Below, piece by piece: positions 45,274-54,088 of a DNA stretch of 64,000 bases. This stretch comes from Zoogloea sp041914405 (GTDB lineage Bacteria; Pseudomonadota; Gammaproteobacteria; Burkholderiales; Rhodocyclaceae). A program made the position numbers and the translations under genes. The stretch is taken from NCBI RefSeq assembly GCF_041914405.1, contig NZ_JAYSDK010000010.1, forward strand, positions 84,382 through 148,381, written 5' to 3'. The notes beneath the pieces are model-generated. The model searched no databases. It had not been told where the DNA came from and was given only the letters and a program-made list of their open reading frames with translations. The stretch's first letter is position 1; each line of letters starts with the position of its first letter.

Positions 45274-45996
45274 ATGACCCTGCAAGCGATCGAGAACATC
45301 AACCTCGTATCCCTCCTCGACACCCTGCTGAGCCTGGTGACGGCCTTCGCACTCGGCGGGCTGATCGGCTACGAGCGCCAGTACCGGCAGCGTACCGCCG
45401 GGCTGCGCACCAACGTGCTGGTGGCGGTGGGGGCGGCGATCTTCGTCGACATGGCCAACCACCTGGGCGGCCATGAAGGCGCCGAGCACGTAGTGGCCTA
45501 CGTGGTGTCGGGCATCGGCTTTCTCGGCGCCGGCGTGATCATGCGCGAGGAGGGCAACGTGCGCGGCCTCAACACCGCTGCGACGCTGTGGGGCTCGGCG
45601 GCGGTCGGCGCCTGCGCCGGCGCCGACCTGCTGCCCGAGGCGGCCCTCGGCGCGCTGTTCGTGCTGGCCGCCAACACGCTGCTGCGGCCGGTGGTGGACC
45701 GCATCAATCGCGAACCCATCGACACGCTGGCGGTGGAAGTCACCAACACCGTCTACGTGATCGCCCCGCGCGAACGCCAGAAGGAAGCCCTGCACCTGCT
45801 CGAAGCCGCACTGGAGGCCGCCGACCACACGGCCCGCGACCTCGTCGTGCACGCCTTCGGCGACGACGCGGTGGAGATCGAGGCGGTGCTGATGGCCACC
45901 GCGGTGGATGGCGACGAACTGGACCGTCTGACCCACCGCCTCGCCGAGCAACCCGGCATCAGCCAGGCCTTCTGGAGCCCCAGCACCACCGAATAG
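45274..45996 (+). CDS. MgtC/SapB family protein
   Basis: 240-residue membrane protein. The MgtC signature GLIGYERQYRQRTAGLRTN is complete, then SGIGFLGAGVIMRE and GLNTAATLWGSAAVG. Four to five helices fill residues 15-140; the remaining 100 residues form an ACT-like cytoplasmic domain. TGGAGA precedes the ATG at 45274. MgtC proteins help cells survive low Mg2+ and modulate ATP synthase in pathogens; bacteria outside hosts also carry them. It lies 81 bp after the Mn exporter. Confidence 0.88.
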   Translation: MTLQAIENINLVSLLDTLLSLVTAFALGGLIGYERQYRQRTAGLRTNVLVAVGAAIFVDMANHLGGHEGAEHVVAYVVSGIGFLGAGVIMREEGNVRGLNTAATLWGSAAVGACAGADLLPEAALGALFVLAANTLLRPVVDRINREPIDTLAVEVTNTVYVIAPRERQKEALHLLEAALEAADHTARDLVVHAFGDDAVEIEAVLMATAVDGDELDRLTHRLAEQPGISQAFWSPSTTE

Positions 45997-46013
45997 GCGC
46001 CGCAGCCCGCCCT

Positions 46014-46574
46014 TTAATCCCGCTCCAGCCGGCGCTGCATCTCGCCGAGCATGGCCGAGAACTGCTCGGCGGTCTCGTGGCGGACCAGCGCCGGGCCGAT
46101 CATCGGCGGAAACCAGAAACCCGGCTGGGCTTCGGCGTGGTAGCTCAGGCGCGTGCCGCTGCCCTCCGGCTCCAGACGCATCAGGCTCTCCATGCGCTGG
46201 ATATTGCCGCCCAGGCCATGGGCGCGTATCTCGCTGTAGGGCGTCAGGCGGATTTCCCGCAAGGACTCGAAGTTCGCCGAGAATACACCGTAGCGCGCCA
46301 CACCCTGCTGCAGCACCTTGAGCACCCCATCGCCGCGCTCGAGGACGCGGCTGCTCTTCAGGTTGGGCACGAAGGACGGCATATGCTCGAAGTCGGTCAG
46401 CACCGCCCAGGCCTGGGCCGGCCGCACCGGCGCGTGCATCACCACATCCACGACGAAGCTGCCGTCGGCACGCTCCACATGCACATCCTGATCGGATAAC
46501 AGCGGCCCCATGGCCAAGCCTGCTAGCGGCATGGCCAGCACGACGAGGAATAGACGAACGGCAATTCGCAACAT
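46014..46574 (-). CDS. SRPBCC/START-like family protein with signal peptide
   Basis: 186-residue protein. An N-terminal hydrophobic segment (LRIAVRLFLVVLAMPLAGLA) is a signal or anchor. Then a polyketide-cyclase/START fold: VVMHAPVRPAQAWAVLTDFE, MPSFVPNLKSSRVLE and C-terminal helix FSAMLGEMQRRLER. Such proteins bind hydrophobic ligands. An ATG seven codons upstream (46595) is possible. It is convergent with the MgtC gene. Confidence 0.75.
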   Translation of the reverse strand: MLRIAVRLFLVVLAMPLAGLAMGPLLSDQDVHVERADGSFVVDVVMHAPVRPAQAWAVLTDFEHMPSFVPNLKSSRVLERGDGVLKVLQQGVARYGVFSANFESLREIRLTPYSEIRAHGLGGNIQRMESLMRLEPEGSGTRLSYHAEAQPGFWFPPMIGPALVRHETAEQFSAMLGEMQRRLERD

Positions 46575-46662
46575 GGCATGGTCAGTTTGGAACAACTGCC
46601 ATCAGTCTGCCACGCCAGGCTTTCAGCCAGCCTGCCAATCGCATATCGGAATGCGAAGTCAA

Positions 46663-47583
46663 TCAGCGTCCATAACGCTCCCAGGGCGGTACAGGACTCA
46701 ACCAGGCCTGGAACTCGTTGAGGAAAGCCCGCACTGCCGGCAGCCGCCCTCGCCCTGGCAGGTAGCAGGCATACAGGTTGCGGCCAAAATCCACCTGCGG
46801 CTCGTAGGTGTCGAGCAGGGTTTCCAGCTCGCCCCGTGCCAGCGCGTCGCCGCACAGGTAGGTCGGCAGGATCGCGATGCCCTGGCCGGCGCGCACCGCA
46901 TCCAGCGTGCTGCCGATGTCGTTGAAGCGCAGGCGGCTGTGGATCGGCACTTCGATTTCGTCACCCTGCCCATCCCGCAACCGCCACACGCCGCCGTCGC
47001 TGAGCAGGTGGCTGAAGCACTGGTGCGCAGCCAGCTCGGCCGGCAACTGCGGGCGGCCGTGGGTTGCCAGGTAGGCCGGCGACGCGCAGATCACCCGCCG
47101 CAGCACCAGCAACAGGCGTGACACCGCATCTTCCGGCGGCGAATGGGTCATCCGCAGGGCCAGGTCGAGACTCGCCTCGGCGAGATCCACCCGCTCATCG
47201 CTGAGGATCAGCTCGCACTCCAGTTCCGGATAACACGCCAGCAGCTGCGGCACGAAGGGCGCCACGCACTGCCGCCCGAACACCGCGGAAGCGCCGATGC
47301 GCAGCACGCCGCGCGGCACCTCGTCCACATTGCGCACGGCGAGCTCGGCACCATCCACCACATCAAGGGCCTGCAACGCATGGCGGTAGAAGATCTCGCC
47401 GGACGGTGTCAGCACCAGCTTGCGGGTCGAACGCTCGAACAGGCGCACGCCGAAGGCCTGCTCCAGCTCTCCAACCTGCTTGCTGACCTGGGCCCGTGTG
47501 CAGTCCAGGCGCCGGGCGGCCGCGGCCATGCTGCCCTCTTCTACAACGCGGACGAAACTCTCCCAACTGGCCAGCCAGCGCAT
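46663..47583 (-). CDS. LysR-family transcriptional regulator
   Basis: 306-residue regulator. The N-terminal winged helix is RWLASWESFVRVVEEGSMAA / RRLDCTRAQVSKQVGELEQA, followed by a type-2 periplasmic-binding-like effector domain. It is divergent from an MFS gene, with about 100 bp between starts, so it probably controls that gene in response to a ligand. The effector is unknown. Confidence 0.88.
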   Translation of the reverse strand: MRWLASWESFVRVVEEGSMAAAARRLDCTRAQVSKQVGELEQAFGVRLFERSTRKLVLTPSGEIFYRHALQALDVVDGAELAVRNVDEVPRGVLRIGASAVFGRQCVAPFVPQLLACYPELECELILSDERVDLAEASLDLALRMTHSPPEDAVSRLLLVLRRVICASPAYLATHGRPQLPAELAAHQCFSHLLSDGGVWRLRDGQGDEIEVPIHSRLRFNDIGSTLDAVRAGQGIAILPTYLCGDALARGELETLLDTYEPQVDFGRNLYACYLPGRGRLPAVRAFLNEFQAWLSPVPPWERYGR

Positions 47584-47684
47584 TTGTCAATGATTCGTTG
47601 ACGTAATGGCAGCGATTATCGTCTTTTTAAGCACGTATGCGAAACCTATAGTCGATCCATCTCCTGCTTTTCCGGATCGCCATC

Positions 47685-48905
47685 ATGTTCCGTACCCTGC
47701 GCACGCCCGACGTCCTGCTCACAACGCTGGCAGCCGCCGGCATCCTGTTGGTAACGATGGGCGCCCGCCAGTCCATCGGCCTGTTCGTCAGCCCGCTCAA
47801 CACTTCCACCGGCCTCGGCATCACTACCATCAGCCTCGCGCTGGCCATCGGCCAGTTCAGCTGGGGCGCCATCCAGCCCATCGCCGGCGCCATCGCCGAC
47901 CGCCACGGGCCACGCCCGGTATTGATCGGCGGCGTGCTGCTGCTGGCCCTCGGCAGCGCACTGACGCCTTTCGTTGATTCCGCCTTCGGCCTGGTGCTGA
48001 CCCTCGGTCTGCTGTCGGCAATGGGTTCCGGCGCTGGCAGCTTCTCGGTGCTGATCGGCGCCGCCGCCCAGCGCATGCCGGCGGAGGCCCGTGGCGCGGC
48101 GTCCGGCGTCATCAATGCCAGCGGTTCCTTCGGGCAGTTCGTCTTTGCACCGGTGCTGCAGGCGTTGATCCAGGCCCTCGGCTGGATGGGCGCGATGTGG
48201 TCGCTGGCGCTCATGACTCTCGGCGCCCTGCCGTTGGTGAACAAGCTCACCGACCGGCCGGTCAGCCAGGTCCACCACGCCGAAGCAAGCAGCGATGGTG
48301 GCCTGCGCCAGGCCATCAGCACGGCCCTGCGCAACCGGGACTACCTGCTCCTGCACGCCGGCTTCTTCACCTGCGGCTTCCACATCGCCTTCCTGGTCAC
48401 CCACCTGCCCGGCGAGGTGAGCCTGTGCGGCCTGCCCGCGTCGGTGGCGAGCTGGTCGCTGGCGATCATCGGCCTGGCCAACGTGCTGGGCAGCCTGTAT
48501 GCCGGCGCCTGCATCTCGCGCTATCGCAGCAAGCACGTGCTGGCGGCGATGTATGCCTCGCGGGCGCTGCTTATCGGCTGGTACCTGCTGGCACCGCATA
48601 CAGCGACGACCTTCTACCTGTTCGCCGCCGGGCTCGGCGCCACCTGGCTGGCCACCGTGCCCCCCACTGCCGGCATCGTCGGCAAGCTGTTCGGCATCCG
48701 CTACCTGGCCACCCTGTTCGGGCTGACCCTGCTGTCCCACCAGATCGGCGGCTTCCTCGGCGCCTGGCTGGGCGGTCTGGCCGTGGCTCGCTTCGGCGAC
48801 TACAGCTGGATGTGGTACGCCGACATGGCGCTCGCGGCCTTCGCCGCGCTGGTCAACCTGCCGATCCGCGAGGCACCGGTGACCCGCAAGCTGGCCACGG
48901 CCTGA
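47685..48905 (+). CDS. MFS transporter
   Basis: 406-residue 12-helix transporter. Motif A is seen as GAIADRHGPRPVLIGG after helix 2. LGATWLATVPPTAGIVGKLFG matches the oxalate/formate antiporter-like or monocarboxylate subfamily. The ATG at 47685 follows a weak ribosome site. It is divergent from the LysR gene, suggesting a regulated uptake or efflux system for a small acid. Specificity is not readable. Confidence 0.83.
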   Translation: MFRTLRTPDVLLTTLAAAGILLVTMGARQSIGLFVSPLNTSTGLGITTISLALAIGQFSWGAIQPIAGAIADRHGPRPVLIGGVLLLALGSALTPFVDSAFGLVLTLGLLSAMGSGAGSFSVLIGAAAQRMPAEARGAASGVINASGSFGQFVFAPVLQALIQALGWMGAMWSLALMTLGALPLVNKLTDRPVSQVHHAEASSDGGLRQAISTALRNRDYLLLHAGFFTCGFHIAFLVTHLPGEVSLCGLPASVASWSLAIIGLANVLGSLYAGACISRYRSKHVLAAMYASRALLIGWYLLAPHTATTFYLFAAGLGATWLATVPPTAGIVGKLFGIRYLATLFGLTLLSHQIGGFLGAWLGGLAVARFGDYSWMWYADMALAAFAALVNLPIREAPVTRKLATA

Positions 48906-48918
48906 GCGGAACGCCCGC

Positions 48919-50946
48919 TCAGGGCAGGCGGAAGCGGGCGATGTCCTGCTCCAGGTGACCAGCCAGCGCCTTCAGCTGATGGGCGGTCTGGGCCGTCTCG
49001 CCGGAATTGACGCTGTTGCGCTCGGCCATCTGGGCAATGCCTTCCACCCGGCGGGCAATCTCGGTACTGGCGGCGCTCTGCTCGCGCAGGGCGTCGCTGA
49101 TCTCGTTGATGGCCTGCACTGTCCGCCCCGCGCCATCGCGGATCTCTGCAATCGCGCTGCCCGCCTGACCAGCCCGTCCAACCCCTTCGTCGACCCGGCC
49201 GACGCCCTCCTCCATGGCCCGCACCGCATCCTGCGTGCTGTCCTGGATCGCCTTGACCATCGCGGCGATCTCCTGAGTCGACTGCCCGGTGCGCTCGGCC
49301 AGCTTGCGCACCTCGTCGGCGACAACTGCAAAACCGCGTCCCTGCTCGCCGGCACGGGCTGCCTCGATCGCCGCATTGAGGGCCAGCAGGTTGGTCTGGT
49401 CGGCGATTTCCTTGATCGTGCCGACGATCGCCGAGATCTGCGTCGAGCGCTCGCCAAGGCTGCCGACGATGCCGGCGGTGCGCTGCACCACCTCGGAGAT
49501 CCGGTTGATGTCGTCGATGGTCCGGCTCACCACCTCCCCGCCCTCCTGGGCCAGCTGCCCGGCCTGGCTGGCCTCCCCCTGGGCGTCCTGAGCATTGGAG
49601 GAAATGTGATTGATGCCGACGGTCATCTGCTCGACCGCCGCCGCCATCGCCGACGCCGCATCGCTCTGGCCGGACGAGCTGGCAGCCACCTCGCCGGAGG
49701 CCGCCACCAGGCTATCGGCCGCCAGCGACAGATCATCAGCCGTCTGGCGCGCGCCGCGCAGCAGCAGCGCGATCGACTCGCTCATGCGGTTGAAGGCACC
49801 AGCGACACGCTGCAGTTCGTCCCGGCAGGGGAGCTCCACCTTCACCGTCAGATCGCCATCGGCGACCCGTTCGGCGCTCGCTGCCAGGCTCTCCACCGCC
49901 CCGCCGATCGCCGATGACACCGCAGCCAGCAGGTAGATGATCAGCAGCGATACGCCGACCGCGACCGCCACGGTGATCGCGAAATTCTGCAGCAGGCGTG
50001 CATGGCGCGCCGCCAGCAGATCTTCCAGGGTCGGGATCAGCGCCTTGAAGGTGTGCTCGTAGAGCCCGTCGATGGTCGCCGTGGTACGCGAGAACCAGTC
50101 CGCCGGCGGGGTCTCGTAACGGCCACCCAGGATGTCCTGGCGCACCACCACGGTCAGCGCCTTCAGCTGCGGGCCGGTCTCGCCTTCCAGCCGCTCCACC
50201 GCCGCCGCCAGCCCGGGCCGCGCCACGCTGGCCTTCTTCAGCTCCTTGACGACGCTCTGGTAGCGCGCTTCGCTGACCGCCAGCAGCGCAGCCAGGTCTT
50301 CCCGGTCGCGGTCAGTGGCAGCCTTCTGGGTCAGCAGCTGGTTACCCATCGCCCGCATCTTGCCGATGCGTTCGATCACGTCCGGCAAGCGGGCCAGCGT
50401 GGCGTCGACCAGATAAAAGCCGTCGGCCTCCCTATCCAGCAACAGGCCCGAAGCCGTGATCACATCGTCCCCGTAGTCCAGCAGGTGCTCGATCAACGCC
50501 CGGTGCGCCAGCCGGTTGGCCGTGGCATCCATGCTGCCACCGGTAGCAACCAGGCGCGCCCACTCCTCGCGGACGTCCTGCCACTTACGCGCCGTCGGCG
50601 CCAGGAGCGGCGCGGCTTTCAGCACCGCATCCACCTCATCCATCCAGCGAGTGGCCTGGGCCGCCGTCTCTTCCACACGTCCCCGCGCCGTCTCCTGTCC
50701 GGACAATACGCTGGTCATCAGGCCGCGGTGCCGCTGCACCTCCTTCAGCGCATGCAGCGCCGGGGTCAGGGCACGGACACCGACCTGCTCATTGCGGGTC
50801 GCCTCAACCTCCCCCCACAGGTTGAAGCCCAGGAAACCACCCAGGCCGGCCAGCGCGCACACCACACAAACACTGATCAGCGCGAACTTGCCGCGAAACC
50901 CCAGGCGGTTGAGGAAGGCCACGGCCGGCGCGAGAAATAGCTTCAT
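48919..50946 (-). CDS. Methyl-accepting chemotaxis protein with NIT sensor domain
   Basis: 675-residue chemoreceptor. After helix 1 (FALISVCVVCALAGLGGFLG) there is a roughly 270-residue all-helical periplasmic domain with ALKEVQRHRGLMTSVLSG and LRALGN-like KMRAMGNQLLTQ features of the nitrate/nitrite-sensing NIT domain. Helix 2 is near 325-345, followed by HAMP and the signalling domain with DQTNLLALNAAIEAARAG. The MCP tip is intact. It ends 14 bp from the convergent MFS gene. Nitrate or nitrite taxis is inferred from the domain class. Confidence 0.82.
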   Translation of the reverse strand: MKLFLAPAVAFLNRLGFRGKFALISVCVVCALAGLGGFLGFNLWGEVEATRNEQVGVRALTPALHALKEVQRHRGLMTSVLSGQETARGRVEETAAQATRWMDEVDAVLKAAPLLAPTARKWQDVREEWARLVATGGSMDATANRLAHRALIEHLLDYGDDVITASGLLLDREADGFYLVDATLARLPDVIERIGKMRAMGNQLLTQKAATDRDREDLAALLAVSEARYQSVVKELKKASVARPGLAAAVERLEGETGPQLKALTVVVRQDILGGRYETPPADWFSRTTATIDGLYEHTFKALIPTLEDLLAARHARLLQNFAITVAVAVGVSLLIIYLLAAVSSAIGGAVESLAASAERVADGDLTVKVELPCRDELQRVAGAFNRMSESIALLLRGARQTADDLSLAADSLVAASGEVAASSSGQSDAASAMAAAVEQMTVGINHISSNAQDAQGEASQAGQLAQEGGEVVSRTIDDINRISEVVQRTAGIVGSLGERSTQISAIVGTIKEIADQTNLLALNAAIEAARAGEQGRGFAVVADEVRKLAERTGQSTQEIAAMVKAIQDSTQDAVRAMEEGVGRVDEGVGRAGQAGSAIAEIRDGAGRTVQAINEISDALREQSAASTEIARRVEGIAQMAERNSVNSGETAQTAHQLKALAGHLEQDIARFRLP

Positions 50947-51102
50947 GATGACACCTGTGAGGCATTGAATTCCGCCCCATCATCGACAGGGGCAGGCTGG
51001 CGTTCATTGATTGACAACAAGAAGCACGAACGATGGCGGCCCCTGCGATCCAGTCGCCTATCCACCATGTGCGACGAAATGCGGCGAAAAACACAAAAAA
51101 GC

Positions 51103-51131
51103 TTGCCAACCCCGAAATCGATTGGTACTAT
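51103..51131 (+). promoter_or_regulatory. Sigma-70 promoter of the tRNA operon
   Basis: TTGCCA (51103-51108), 17-base spacer, TACTAT (51126-51131). This is a near-consensus housekeeping promoter placed about 95 bp before tRNA-Gly. Confidence 0.75.
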
Positions 51132-51181
51132 GCGCCCGCTTTTTGCAGTTGCCGAAACATTCGCAACCCGCCAGATTTCGC

Positions 51182-51217
51182 AAAGAGTCCAATCTTCCGG
51201 TTGGACTCTTTGTTTTC
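51182..51217 (+). terminator. Intrinsic terminator-like hairpin in the tRNA leader
   Basis: Eleven-base perfect stem AAAGAGTCCAA / TTGGACTCTTT with an eight-base loop, running into TTTGTTTT. It lies between the promoter and tRNA-Gly, so it could attenuate the operon or end a short leader RNA of roughly 75 bases. Confidence 0.6.
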
Positions 51218-51226
51218 AGGTAGTAC

Positions 51227-51302
51227 GCGGCAGTAGCTCAGTTGGTAGAGCGCAACCTTGCCAAGGTTGAGGTCGAGAGTTCGAGACTCTTCTGCCGCTC
51301 CA
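51227..51302 (+). tRNA. tRNA-Gly (GCC)
   Basis: 76 nt including encoded CCA. Acceptor GCGGCAG pairs with CTGCCGC. The anticodon stem CCTT/AAGG context gives GCC, reading GGC and GGT. D-arm and TTCGAGA T-arm are normal. Confidence 0.96.
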
Positions 51303-51376
51303 GTTAAAAGCGCAGCGCACGTCACACGGCGCTTCGTTGTCACCGGGCCTTTCTGGCCTGCGACATGCCGGTTCCG

Positions 51377-51451
51377 GCTCATGTAGCTCAGTGGCAGAGC
51401 ACTCCCTTGGTAAGGGAGAGGTCGGCAGTTCAATCCTGCCCATGAGCACCA
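51377..51451 (+). tRNA. tRNA-Thr (GGT)
   Basis: 75 nt including CCA. Acceptor GCTCATG pairs with CATGAGC. The anticodon loop TTGGTAA between CTCCC and GGGAG gives GGT, reading ACC and ACT. It follows tRNA-Gly by 74 bp. Confidence 0.95.
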
Positions 51452-51459
51452 GCACTTGC

Positions 51460-51495
51460 CACAAAGGTCGACCTCCGGGTCGGCCTTTGTGCTTT
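51460..51495 (+). terminator. Terminator of the tRNA operon
   Basis: Long stem CACAAAGG-CGACC / GGTCG-CCTTTGTG (one bulged mismatch pair) followed by CTTTCC. The CACAAAGG/CCTTTGTG arm is also used in the hairpin after the Lon-like gene. Confidence 0.65.
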
Positions 51496-51699
51496 CCGGC
51501 CCCCCGGCGCATCTCCCCTTCCCGGCCCGCCCTGGAAAACCTGCCTTCTCCCGTTCATCCAGCTGACGTCCGCAAGAACTATCCTGTGAGCTGAACGGCG
51601 ACACGCCCCAGCGCCAATTGGCCTTTGATGCATTGCAGCAGGAACGCTATCCTGTCGCTATCCTTTCATTCGGCTCCACTCTTTCAAGCGAGACACAGC

Positions 51700-54009
51700 G
51701 TGAGCGACATCGATCTGAAACGCTTCTTCCTGGAACAGGTGCGCCTGTTCGAGCATTTCCCGGCTGACAAGGTCGAGGAGATCGTGGCCAGTGGCCGCCT
51801 GGCCACCTACGAAGGCAACGAAGCCATCCTGGAAACCGGCGACGAAGGCCAGTACCTCGGCGTGCTGATCACCGGCCACGCTGAGATCTCGGTTACCGAC
51901 AACACCGGCACCCGCACGGTGCTGACCCAGCTCGGGCCGGGCGACGTGTTCGGCGTGATGTCCACCCTGACCGGAGACCGCGTGACCGCCGACGTGATCG
52001 CCGGCAACCGCTGCTACGTGCTGCTGATCCCGCTGGAGACCTTCAACACTCACATCCTCACCAACCCGAAGGCCATCGGCTACCTGTCGCGAATGCTGCT
52101 CGAGCGCATGCGCAGCATGTCGCTGGACATCGTCTCGGCCAAGTCATCCGCCGCATCGGTGCTGTCGCTGAACTCCGCGCACGCGGGCAAGGTGATCGCC
52201 CTCAACGTGGGCCTCAGCCAGATCCACTTCGGCATCTACGACACCCGCGACCTCGGCTCCGACGTCCACGGCATCATCGACAACGCCGATGAGTATGTTT
52301 CGCGCATCAGCGTGATGGTCGGCCCACAGGTCAAGACCATCACCCGCGACCCCTTCCCGCTGTCCGAGCTTCTGCCGGTCATGCAGGACGCTGCCCGCCA
52401 GCTCGGCGACGCCTTTGCGTTCGAGTTGGACGAAGTCTGCGCGGTCGGCCACCGGGTCGTCCATGGCGGCAACCGCTTCGCCGCCGCCGCGGTCATCACG
52501 CCGGCCGTCATCGCCGACATCGAGGCGTTGGCGGTGTTCGCACCGCTGCACAACCCGGTGAACGTGGCCGGCATCCGCGAAGCCCTCAAGCAGCTGCCCG
52601 ACGTGCCCCACGTGGCAGTATTCGACACGGCCTTCCACCAAACCCTGCCGCCCTACGCCTACCTGTACGGCCTGCCCTACGATCTCTACAAGCAGGACGG
52701 CATCCGCCGCTATGGCTTCCACGGCACTTCCCACCGCTACGTGTCGCTGAAGTCCGCCGAGGTACTGAAGCGTCCCCTCGGCGAACTGGAAATCGTTTCC
52801 TGCCACCTGGGCATCGGCGCCTCGGTGTGCGCCATCGACCACGGCCGCTCGGTGGACACCTCCATGGGCATGACGCCCACCGACGGGCTGATCATGCCCA
52901 GCCGCTCCGGCAGCATCGACCCGGCGGTGATGGTGCACCTGATGGAACGCCAGCAGATGTCACCGGAAGCCCTGTCGACGCTGATCAACACCGAGAGCGG
53001 CCTGAAGGGCATCTCCGGCATCTCCAGCAACATCCACGACATCGAGACCGCCGCCGGCAACGGCCACCACCGCGCGCTGCTGGCCCACAAGGCCTTCTGC
53101 TACCAGGTGCGCAAGAACATCGGCGCTTACGTGGCAGCAATGGGCGGTATCGACGTGCTGGCCTTCACCGGCGACATCGGCGAGACCAGTGCCGCCGTGC
53201 GCAGCCTGGCCTGCCAGGGCCTCGCCTACATGGGCATCAAGCTCGATGAAGAGAAGAACCGCAACCTCGGCAAGGTGGACGACTTCGCGATCATCTCCAC
53301 CGACGACTCGCCGGTGACCATCCTCGTCATCTGCAACGACGACGAGCGCCTGGTGGCCTGGGAAACCCTGCGCGCCATCGAGAGGGACGAGCTGATCCGC
53401 GAGGCCAAGGCCGAGGAAAAGGCGCCGATGCCGATCCCCATCGAGATCTCGGCCCACCACGTGCATCTCTCCCAGGCCGATGTCGAAAAGCTGTTCGGCC
53501 CCGGCCACCAGCTCACACCGGAGCACGAGCTGTCCCAGCCCGGCCAGTTCGCCTGTGCCGAGAAGGTGCACCTGGTCGGCCCCAAGGGGCGCATCGCCAA
53601 CGTGCGCGTGCTCGGCCCGACCCGCAAGGAAACGCAGGTCGAGATCGCCATGACCGAGCAGTTCAAGGTCGGCCTGCAGCCGCCGATCCGCGAGTCCGGC
53701 GACCTCGCCAACACGCCGGGCATCACCCTCGAAGGGCCGGCCGGCAGCACCGTCATCGAGCGCGGCGTGATCTGCGCCCAGCGCCACATCCACATGACAC
53801 CCGAAGACGCGCGCCGCCTGCGGGTGCGCGACAAGTACGTGGTGCGCGTGCGGGTCGAGGGCGAGCGCGAGCTGATCTTCGGCGACGTGATCGTGCGGGT
53901 CAGCCCGAGCTACCGGCTGGCGATGCACATCGACACCGACGAGGGCAACGCCGCCAACATCCGCACCGGCATGCTCGGCTACATCGAGGAAATCCAGAGC
54001 CGCCACTGA
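51700..54009 (+). CDS. Fusion protein: cNMP-binding-like domain, acetate kinase, PduL phosphotransacylase
   Basis: 769 residues, three domains in one frame. Residues 1-145 have the cyclic-nucleotide-binding barrel (LGPGDVFGVMSTLTGD), but the Glu and Arg that hold the cyclic phosphate are not conserved. Residues 163-565 are an AckA/BuK kinase with GHRVVHGG, APLHNP, FDTAFHQT, GFHGTSHRY, RSGSIDP and FTGDIGET. Its N-terminal phosphate loop is NVGLSQIHF where acetate kinases have N-C-G-S-S-S-x-K. Residues 578-769 are PduL, with the zinc ligands HHVH (586-589), RHIHMTPEDA (695-704) and MHIDTDEGNA (742-751). The start is GTG at 51700. A single chain would convert acetyl-CoA to acetate and ATP or the reverse. 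Confidence 0.88.
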   Translation: MSDIDLKRFFLEQVRLFEHFPADKVEEIVASGRLATYEGNEAILETGDEGQYLGVLITGHAEISVTDNTGTRTVLTQLGPGDVFGVMSTLTGDRVTADVIAGNRCYVLLIPLETFNTHILTNPKAIGYLSRMLLERMRSMSLDIVSAKSSAASVLSLNSAHAGKVIALNVGLSQIHFGIYDTRDLGSDVHGIIDNADEYVSRISVMVGPQVKTITRDPFPLSELLPVMQDAARQLGDAFAFELDEVCAVGHRVVHGGNRFAAAAVITPAVIADIEALAVFAPLHNPVNVAGIREALKQLPDVPHVAVFDTAFHQTLPPYAYLYGLPYDLYKQDGIRRYGFHGTSHRYVSLKSAEVLKRPLGELEIVSCHLGIGASVCAIDHGRSVDTSMGMTPTDGLIMPSRSGSIDPAVMVHLMERQQMSPEALSTLINTESGLKGISGISSNIHDIETAAGNGHHRALLAHKAFCYQVRKNIGAYVAAMGGIDVLAFTGDIGETSAAVRSLACQGLAYMGIKLDEEKNRNLGKVDDFAIISTDDSPVTILVICNDDERLVAWETLRAIERDELIREAKAEEKAPMPIPIEISAHHVHLSQADVEKLFGPGHQLTPEHELSQPGQFACAEKVHLVGPKGRIANVRVLGPTRKETQVEIAMTEQFKVGLQPPIRESGDLANTPGITLEGPAGSTVIERGVICAQRHIHMTPEDARRLRVRDKYVVRVRVEGERELIFGDVIVRVSPSYRLAMHIDTDEGNAANIRTGMLGYIEEIQSRH

Positions 54010-54012
54010 GCC

Positions 54013-54061
54013 CCGAGGGGCAAGGAAACCCGGGGTGGCCCGGTGTTTCCTTGCCCCTCGG
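54013..54061. repeat. Extended hairpin between convergent genes
   Basis: Seventeen-base perfect stem (54013-54029 with 54045-54061), continued inward by a five-base CCGGG/CCCGG stem across one bulge. There is no T-run. It starts three bases after the fusion gene stop, and probably blocks read-through or degradation from both sides. Confidence 0.65.
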
Positions 54062-54088
54062 CGGCGCTTCCCCGAACGCGATGACGCG

